The position numbers and the translations under genes were made by a program. Positions 5,751 to 10,393 of a stretch of DNA of 10,393 nt are shown piece by piece (the stretch's first letter is position 1; each line of letters starts with the position of its first letter). Source of the stretch: Chloroflexota bacterium (lineage in GTDB: Bacteria; Chloroflexota; UBA6077); the NCBI GenBank assembly GCA_021806765.1, contig JAJZQR010000182.1, positions 1-10,393 of the forward strand, in the 5' to 3' direction. Below the pieces are notes generated by a model that saw nothing but the letters and a program-made list of their open reading frames with translations, ran no database searches and was not told the DNA's origin.

Positions 5751-7856
5751 TGGACCGGACCGTTTCCGCATCTGGTACACCTTCACCGTCGGTCCGGGCC
5801 TCTCGCGGTCGAAGAGGTGCCAGAAGGGGGTATACCCATCGTCCACGGCGTAGGGCACGTCGGAGTTGCCGTAGCCCGGCCCGAAACGAGCGACCAGCTT
5901 GCCCACGGTGTCTAGTTCCTGGTATCGGCGTGGCATGTCTGCCAGGCTGGGGTCGCCCTGCAGCGAGTTGTAGCCGTAGCTGGTAACGATGGCGTAATCG
6001 TAGGTTCCCCGAAGCACCTCGTTCATCTCTTCTTCCTTTTCCGGCCAGAACACCTTGACGTTGTGCAGCCAGTACGACTCTCTGCCTCGGGCTGGATCTC
6101 CCTTCCATCCGTATGGGTTGTCCATCAGAGAGTGGGTCTCGACCGCGATGGTGGCATTTGGCGGAGTGTAGGACGCTATCCACCTTGCGGCGAGGGCCCT
6201 GGTGTCCTCTCGACTGAGGAGGAGATCGTGCCCGATCGACAAAGCAAGGGGCTGCGCAAGGGTGACGGCGACGAGCAGGGGAAGCAGCAACCGCTCTCGG
6301 CGGGAACTCCCGAGTCGGGAGGATATCCAAGTCACCCCATAGCCGGAGAAAAGGGCGAGAAAGGGCAGGAGCGGCACGGCGAAGCGCGCAAAGTAGTAGC
6401 TCTGCTTGGATATGGAGATGAAGTAGACCACCGGCACGGAGGCAAGAAGGGCGAACCTGCGGGGGTCGTGACGGGCGAGCCCCATCCCACCCAGCAGGAC
6501 CAGCACCATGGGAACGAGGCCGAGGCCTTGACTCAAGGTGTTCAGGACGAGAACGGGGGTGGGGCTGAGGTCCTGGCCGCGGGCGTGCTCCGCGCCGAGT
6601 TCCAACTGAAAGAGGAAATCGGTCACAAAGGTGTTGAAGTCCAGCAGGGAATAGGGCGTCCCTATCAAGAAGGCTGCCAGGGATACTACCCCGCAGGCAA
6701 GCAGAGGAAGTTGTTGGCGCAAGACACTACCATCCCTCTTCTGTCTAGGCCGGGCAAAGTGAGCGACGAGGATAGGAAGGACGAAGAGGCTGGAGGTGTA
6801 TTTGGTGGAGGTGGCCAGGCCGCCAAACAGGGCTGCCAGGAGGTAGTCGGACCAGCGTCCCCGAGTGTAGATGCGAGCGGAGAAGAGGAAGCTGGCGGTC
6901 AACAGGAAGGTGGCGAGCACGTCGTTGGTGGCGTAGTGGGAGTTTCGGACGTGCAGAAAGGAGACCCCGAGAAGCAGCGCACTGATGAGTGCTGCCTTGC
7001 GCCCTAGGATCTCCTTGCCGGCGAAGTAGAGGACAACCACCGTCAAGGTCCCGGCTACAGCGCCTACCCATCGCCCGAGGAGAAGCATCAGGAAGTCGCC
7101 CCGCGGGTCCTGCACCGGCAGGTTGAAGAGACTGACGATCGCATGGAAAGTTGGGATGTGCTGAGCGGCTACCAGTTGAACCTCACAGATCGTGTAGATC
7201 ATGACAGTGGGGTTCTTGAAGAAGTGGGGGTTCATGTCGTGGGTCACCAGCATGCGGAGCGCTCGCCCCGAGTACTCGTCGGGATGGAACATACCGGGCA
7301 GACCCCAGTCCAGACCCCATACCCGCAGCAGGAGGGAACCAGCCGCGATGAGGCCCAGGACCAGGGCGCCGACCAGCGCCGACCGGCTCCGAAGGGCAAG
7401 CCGGAGGATCTGAGCCGATGCGGGAGCGGCAATCAGGTATCCCTTGGTGAGCGGCTGGGAGATCAGCGGGCCGTAGGGCGAAGTCAGGTAGAGGTTGTTC
7501 CCGACGTCGCTCTGGTAAAGGGCGGCGACCAATCCGAGGCACAGCAGTAGCGGCGTGTGACACAGGGCGGACCAGTACAAGGCCCGCTCGGCCGAGAAAC
7601 CGGAGCGCCGTCTCAGCACGACCGCATACCAGAGTGCCCAGCCCGCGAGAAGAACCCAACCACCGGCCAGCATGAGGAGCCACTCCCCGCTGACGGAGAG
7701 GGGAGTGCTTCTGCCGAGGTAGGAGAGGGGGAACGTAAGGGCGCCGGCCAGGGACGAGAGAGCGATAACTGATCCCGACACAACCATGCCGGGTCGAAAG
7801 ACGCGAGATGGAGTTCCAACGGTCTCGATTCTGGAAGCAGCAGAGAACGGGGTCAA
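5748..7856 (-). CDS. GT39/PMT-like GT-C membrane glycosyltransferase with extra N-terminal membrane domain
   Basis: 702 residues from TTG 7856. Inner-membrane GT-C glycosyltransferase of the GT39/PMT_2 class, expected to use a polyprenyl-phosphate sugar donor on the outer face. The catalytic-type acidic pair is Asp193-Glu194 (MFHPDEYSG). Further family hallmarks are HVRNSHYATND (Asp312) and GLATSTKYTS (Lys352). About 12 membrane helices are followed by a soluble C-terminal domain from about residue 548 that ends PGPTVKVYQM, like the paralogue at 2558-4348. Unusually, about 160 residues with three predicted membrane helices (roughly 25-45, 59-81, 96-115) precede the GT-C core. Start choice: the frame is open to TTG 7904 and contains ATG 7895, but both overlap or precede a promoter-like TAGAAT and have no Shine-Dalgarno, whereas TTG 7856 has GAGGA at 7865-7861. 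It stands 169 bp before the radical SAM gene, probably as its own unit. Confidence 0.92.
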   Translation of the reverse strand: MTPFSAASRIETVGTPSRVFRPGMVVSGSVIALSSLAGALTFPLSYLGRSTPLSVSGEWLLMLAGGWVLLAGWALWYAVVLRRRSGFSAERALYWSALCHTPLLLCLGLVAALYQSDVGNNLYLTSPYGPLISQPLTKGYLIAAPASAQILRLALRSRSALVGALVLGLIAAGSLLLRVWGLDWGLPGMFHPDEYSGRALRMLVTHDMNPHFFKNPTVMIYTICEVQLVAAQHIPTFHAIVSLFNLPVQDPRGDFLMLLLGRWVGAVAGTLTVVVLYFAGKEILGRKAALISALLLGVSFLHVRNSHYATNDVLATFLLTASFLFSARIYTRGRWSDYLLAALFGGLATSTKYTSSLFVLPILVAHFARPRQKRDGSVLRQQLPLLACGVVSLAAFLIGTPYSLLDFNTFVTDFLFQLELGAEHARGQDLSPTPVLVLNTLSQGLGLVPMVLVLLGGMGLARHDPRRFALLASVPVVYFISISKQSYYFARFAVPLLPFLALFSGYGVTWISSRLGSSRRERLLLPLLVAVTLAQPLALSIGHDLLLSREDTRALAARWIASYTPPNATIAVETHSLMDNPYGWKGDPARGRESYWLHNVKVFWPEKEEEMNEVLRGTYDYAIVTSYGYNSLQGDPSLADMPRRYQELDTVGKLVARFGPGYGNSDVPYAVDDGYTPFWHLFDRERPGPTVKVYQMRKRSGP

Positions 7857-7893
7857 CTTATCCTCAGCCGGGAGAAGATCGGGCGATGGGCGC

Positions 7894-7923
7894 ATTCTAC
7901 CCAAGGGGAGATTCCGCCGGCAA
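7894..7923 (-). promoter_or_regulatory. Putative promoter of the upstream GT39-like gene
   Basis: On the minus strand, TTGCCG (7923-7918, 4 of 6) and TAGAAT (7899-7894, 5 of 6) are 18 bp apart. Transcription from about 7887 would leave a leader of about 30 nt before the Shine-Dalgarno GAGGA and TTG 7856. The -10 overlaps the ATG at 7895, which argues against that ATG as the start if the promoter is real. Confidence 0.45.
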
Positions 7924-7933
7924 GTCTGGGTCG

Positions 7934-7962
7934 TTGCTCCACCTTTGGGGCGATGTTACAAT
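7934..7962 (+). promoter_or_regulatory. Putative promoter of the YfhO-like gene
   Basis: TTGCTC (7934-7939, 3 of 6) and TACAAT (7957-7962, 5 of 6) with a 17-bp spacer on the plus strand. A start near 7969 would give a leader of roughly 114 nt before ATG 8083. The strong -10 carries most of the case; the -35 is poor. Confidence 0.4.
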
Positions 7963-8039
7963 CGGGCGGCCAACGATCCTGTTGCATACTCGGGTTGTGA
8001 CGTGTTTCATCCTTTCCCCATCTCGGAGCATTCCTCAGG

Positions 8040-8062
8040 GCCCGGCGATCCTCTGGCCGGGC
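8040..8062 (+). other. Leader hairpin upstream of the YfhO-like gene
   Basis: GCCCGGC (8040-8046) and GCCGGGC (8056-8062) form a perfect 7-bp GC stem with a 9-nt loop, ending 20 bases before ATG 8083. No U-run follows. It could lower translation initiation or be chance in GC-rich DNA; function is not known. Confidence 0.3.
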
Positions 8063-8082
8063 GAGCAAGCACCTCGACTTGG

Positions 8083-10393
8083 ATGCGGGGTTGGTTGCCC
8101 GATCTCCTGGCGCTGTCGCTGCTCCTGACCCTCGCTTTGGCGCTGCTTGCCCGCCAGATCATCTTTGGCGGTACCTTCTACAACGACGACGTAATCCTGC
8201 AGAGCATTCCCGTCTATTCCTGGTATGCGGAGGGCCTGAAGCACGGTTGGATACCTATCTGGTCCCCGAGCATTTTGGGCGGTTTCCCTTTGGCCTTCGG
8301 GCAATACGGCTTCTTTTATCCCCCGGACATGCTTCTCTACTGGCTGCTCGACGCGGCACGAGCTTTCCACCTGTCTCTGGCTCTGCACCTGGCCCTGGCG
8401 GGGGGCAGCGCCTACTGGTACTGCCGGATTCTGGGTTTGCGTCGTCTACCATCGCTGTTTGCCGCCGTGGTCTTCCAGATGGGCAACGAGGTCTTGGCCT
8501 GGCCCGCCAACGGGTTCATCACCAAGACGCTGTTTGCCCTTCCGGCGCTGCTGGCGACCGTCGAGCTGATGTTCGGGAGCAGCGCTCGTTACTGGCTGCT
8601 CGTCCCGTGGATCGTGGGGGCGGCGCTCCTGGGTGGTTACGCCCAGATCGTCCTCTTCGCCCTCGTGGTCGCTGCTGCGTACGCCGTTGCCGCGGCGGTG
8701 GGGAGATGGCCTGCGCTGGGCACGCGAAGAGTGGTCTATCTCTTGACGTTGCTTGCCCTTGGCGTGGCCCTAGGCTTCGGTTTGGCGGCCGTCCGGGTGA
8801 TGCCCACACTGGTGGTGACGGCGATGTCGACTCGCGCAGAGGGCATCGGGTTGGATCGCTCGGCGGTCGACTCCATCGCGCCCTGGGCGCTGGTGGCGGG
8901 ATATCTCTTCCCGGCCGTATTCGAGATCCCAGGCACCTTTGCCGCGCGACCTGATTACCTTGGTGTCCCAGCCCTGTTGCTGGCCGCTCTAGCGTTGATC
9001 CAGCCACGGAAGCTTGGCAGCCCCGGTCTGTTTCACGCGGGTGTTGCCGGCGTGGCCACCGTTCTCTCCCTCGGCACGTTCACGCCAGCCTACGCCTTGT
9101 TGCTCCGGCTCCCCTTCTTCTCGTATTTCCGGGGACCTAACCGCTTCTCGCTGGTCGTTGCCCTGGCGGTGGCAGTTCTATCTGCCCACGCTTTGGATCG
9201 ATCCGTAGTCTCTGGTTTGCTCAAGCAAAGAAAGCTGTACTGGTGGATAGTGGTGGCCGGGGGCATCGCCGCCGGCGTGGGATTGGCCGCCACCATCGCG
9301 AGCGTCCTTCTCGAGTTCGGCAAGGATACTGTTTCCGATGCCTTGAGGAGCGCGGTTACAGGAATGGGGTGGGATGCCTTGAATGTGCTCCGCCCGAGGG
9401 TGGGAATCGCGCTGCTTGGGCTATTCGGTGCTCCCCTGTTGGTTGCTGCCTGTGCCCACCGGTGGATCTCCCACAAGATGCTGGAATGGTCAGTCCTGCT
9501 TCTCAGCGCCGGAACCCTTTTCCTGTTCGGATGGCTCGAAAACCCATGGCTTCCGCCGGCTGCCCTCTACGAAACCCCAGCGCTCGTGCAACTGCTGAAG
9601 GATGATCACGATCGCTTTCGGGCCTTCTCCTACGCTCCCGCCATCAGCGTCTACAACGTCGGCCTGTATTACACGGATAGGGTCGGGCGCCCGCCTTCGC
9701 CGGAGTTCGACGAGCGCTATCTCCACCAGTTCATACCGCCGAACTTGGGAATGCTGTTCGGCGCGGTGACCGCCAACGGCTATGAGATCCTCCAGAGCCG
9801 GCGGCAGTCGCTGGTGGGCTTCTACATGGGCAGCGACAGGGTGGACGAAACCCGCTACTCCGATGGCGATTGGGTCGATTGGAATCTGCACAATGCCAGC
9901 TTGTACGATCGGTTGAACCTGCTCGCCGCGCTGAACGTAAAGTACATAATGCACGCCTTCCCTTTGCAGGATTCGCGGCTGGAGCCGGTGGGGGAGGTTT
10001 CCGAGCAGATCTACCCCCAGCTTCCGGCGGTGGCCAAAGTGTACCTCTACCGGCTCAAGACGGCGCTGCCGCGGGCCTTCATGGTGCCCCGGACGATCGT
10101 GAATCCACGGGAAAAGGCGGTGCTGGACACCCTGCTGGCGGGTTCTGTGGATCTCCGGCAGACCGCGATCCTGGAGCGCGAGCCGCCGGCGCTCGGCGCC
10201 CCCCCACTGACGGTGGCGGGATCCACGGTGGAGATCGCCGACTACCAGGATGACCGAGTGACCCTCCACGCCCGCACCGATGGAAGTGGTTTTCTGGTGC
10301 TGATGGATTTCATGCTGCCCGGCTGGACTGCTACGGTGGACGGTCGGGAGGAGCCAATCCTTGCCGCCGACTTCGCCGGTCGGGCCGTTCCCC
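8083..10393 (+). CDS. YfhO-family membrane protein, GT-C-like (3' end outside window)
   Basis: Open from ATG 8083 through the last base with no stop; 770 residues are visible, and YfhO-family proteins are usually about 700-900 long, so the end should be close. Multi-pass membrane protein resembling YfhO. In Bacillus subtilis the csbB-yfhO pair is linked to adding sugars to lipoteichoic acid outside the membrane, so a role as an outer-face sugar transferase is likely but the substrate is unknown. Seen: an N-terminal helix (7-28), an acidic pair Asp35-Asp36 in FYNDDV, the typical loop GGFPLAFGQYGFFYPP (66-81), many further helices to about residue 490, and a soluble C-terminal part. The latter ends in the beta-rich YfhO signature MDFMLPGWTATVDGREEPI (PGW at 746-748). 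ATG 8083 is chosen because the hydrophobic N-terminus starts there, though no good Shine-Dalgarno precedes it; GTG 8002 would add 27 polar residues. Divergent from the GT39-like gene. Confidence 0.93.
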   Translation, partial: MRGWLPDLLALSLLLTLALALLARQIIFGGTFYNDDVILQSIPVYSWYAEGLKHGWIPIWSPSILGGFPLAFGQYGFFYPPDMLLYWLLDAARAFHLSLALHLALAGGSAYWYCRILGLRRLPSLFAAVVFQMGNEVLAWPANGFITKTLFALPALLATVELMFGSSARYWLLVPWIVGAALLGGYAQIVLFALVVAAAYAVAAAVGRWPALGTRRVVYLLTLLALGVALGFGLAAVRVMPTLVVTAMSTRAEGIGLDRSAVDSIAPWALVAGYLFPAVFEIPGTFAARPDYLGVPALLLAALALIQPRKLGSPGLFHAGVAGVATVLSLGTFTPAYALLLRLPFFSYFRGPNRFSLVVALAVAVLSAHALDRSVVSGLLKQRKLYWWIVVAGGIAAGVGLAATIASVLLEFGKDTVSDALRSAVTGMGWDALNVLRPRVGIALLGLFGAPLLVAACAHRWISHKMLEWSVLLLSAGTLFLFGWLENPWLPPAALYETPALVQLLKDDHDRFRAFSYAPAISVYNVGLYYTDRVGRPPSPEFDERYLHQFIPPNLGMLFGAVTANGYEILQSRRQSLVGFYMGSDRVDETRYSDGDWVDWNLHNASLYDRLNLLAALNVKYIMHAFPLQDSRLEPVGEVSEQIYPQLPAVAKVYLYRLKTALPRAFMVPRTIVNPREKAVLDTLLAGSVDLRQTAILEREPPALGAPPLTVAGSTVEIADYQDDRVTLHARTDGSGFLVLMDFMLPGWTATVDGREEPILAADFAGRAVP

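Noticed and set aside
7681..7707. 8-bp inverted repeat CACTCCCC / GGGGAGTG with an 11-nt loop
   Set aside because: It lies well inside the coding region of the GT39-like gene with no U-run; most likely chance in GC-rich sequence.
7900..7911. CCCAAGGGGAGA shared with the intergenic repeat at 1430-1441
   Set aside because: Only 12 bases match and the inverted arm CCCTCTCCC is absent, so it is not counted as a second copy of the repeat.
8079..8954. Plus-strand open frame from TTG 8079
   Set aside because: Arg/Gly/Pro-rich out-of-frame reading of the YfhO-like gene, whose real frame begins at 8083 and stays open to the window end.
9490..10269. Minus-strand open frame within the YfhO-like gene
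   Set aside because: Antisense shadow; no motif, while the plus frame encodes the YfhO C-terminal signature.

Overview
This is a GC-rich bacterial stretch that reads as part of a chromosomal locus for making or decorating a surface glycan. It holds seven protein-coding genes. Four are glycosyltransferases of two fold classes: two cytoplasmic GT4-type (GT-B fold) enzymes and two multi-pass GT39/PMT-like (GT-C fold) enzymes. The others are a YfhO-type membrane protein (also GT-C-like), a SAM-dependent methyltransferase and a radical SAM protein with a C-terminal auxiliary-cluster domain. No rRNA, tRNA, CRISPR array, transposase or phage gene was seen. The style (high GC, many TTG/GTG starts, short heptamer-type intergenic repeats, large GT39 families with C-terminal soluble domains) would fit Chloroflexota or a similar deep-branching phylum, but the sequence alone does not prove this.

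Layout. Positions 2-646 (+) carry the 3' part of a GT4 glycosyltransferase whose start lies outside the window. It converges on the block of five minus-strand genes. Read in the direction of transcription these are: a GT39-like enzyme (7856-5748), the radical SAM protein (5578-4409), a second GT39-like enzyme (4348-2558), a GT4 glycosyltransferase (2561-1449) and a methyltransferase (1371-625). From 8083 to the window end a YfhO-like membrane protein runs on the plus strand and is still open at the last base.

Transcription units, by inference from motifs. The first GT39 gene has its own promoter-like element and ends in a hairpin built on its stop codon. A good sigma70-type promoter then sits just upstream of the radical SAM gene and could drive a four-gene operon: radical SAM, GT39, GT4, methyltransferase. 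The GT39 and GT4 genes in it overlap by four bases (GTGA). The YfhO gene is divergent, and its putative promoter stands back to back with that of the first GT39 gene.

How they may work together. The two GT4 enzymes would add sugars from nucleotide-sugar donors on the cytoplasmic face. The GT-C proteins would transfer sugars from polyprenyl-phosphate donors outside the membrane. The methyltransferase and radical SAM protein would modify a sugar or another component. The specific glycan cannot be deduced. The least ordinary points are the radical SAM gene, which has no ATG, GTG or TTG start upstream of its cluster motif and appears to start at CTG, and the second GT39 protein, which has lost residues its neighbouring paralogue keeps and whose N-terminus is written over an array of heptamer repeats.
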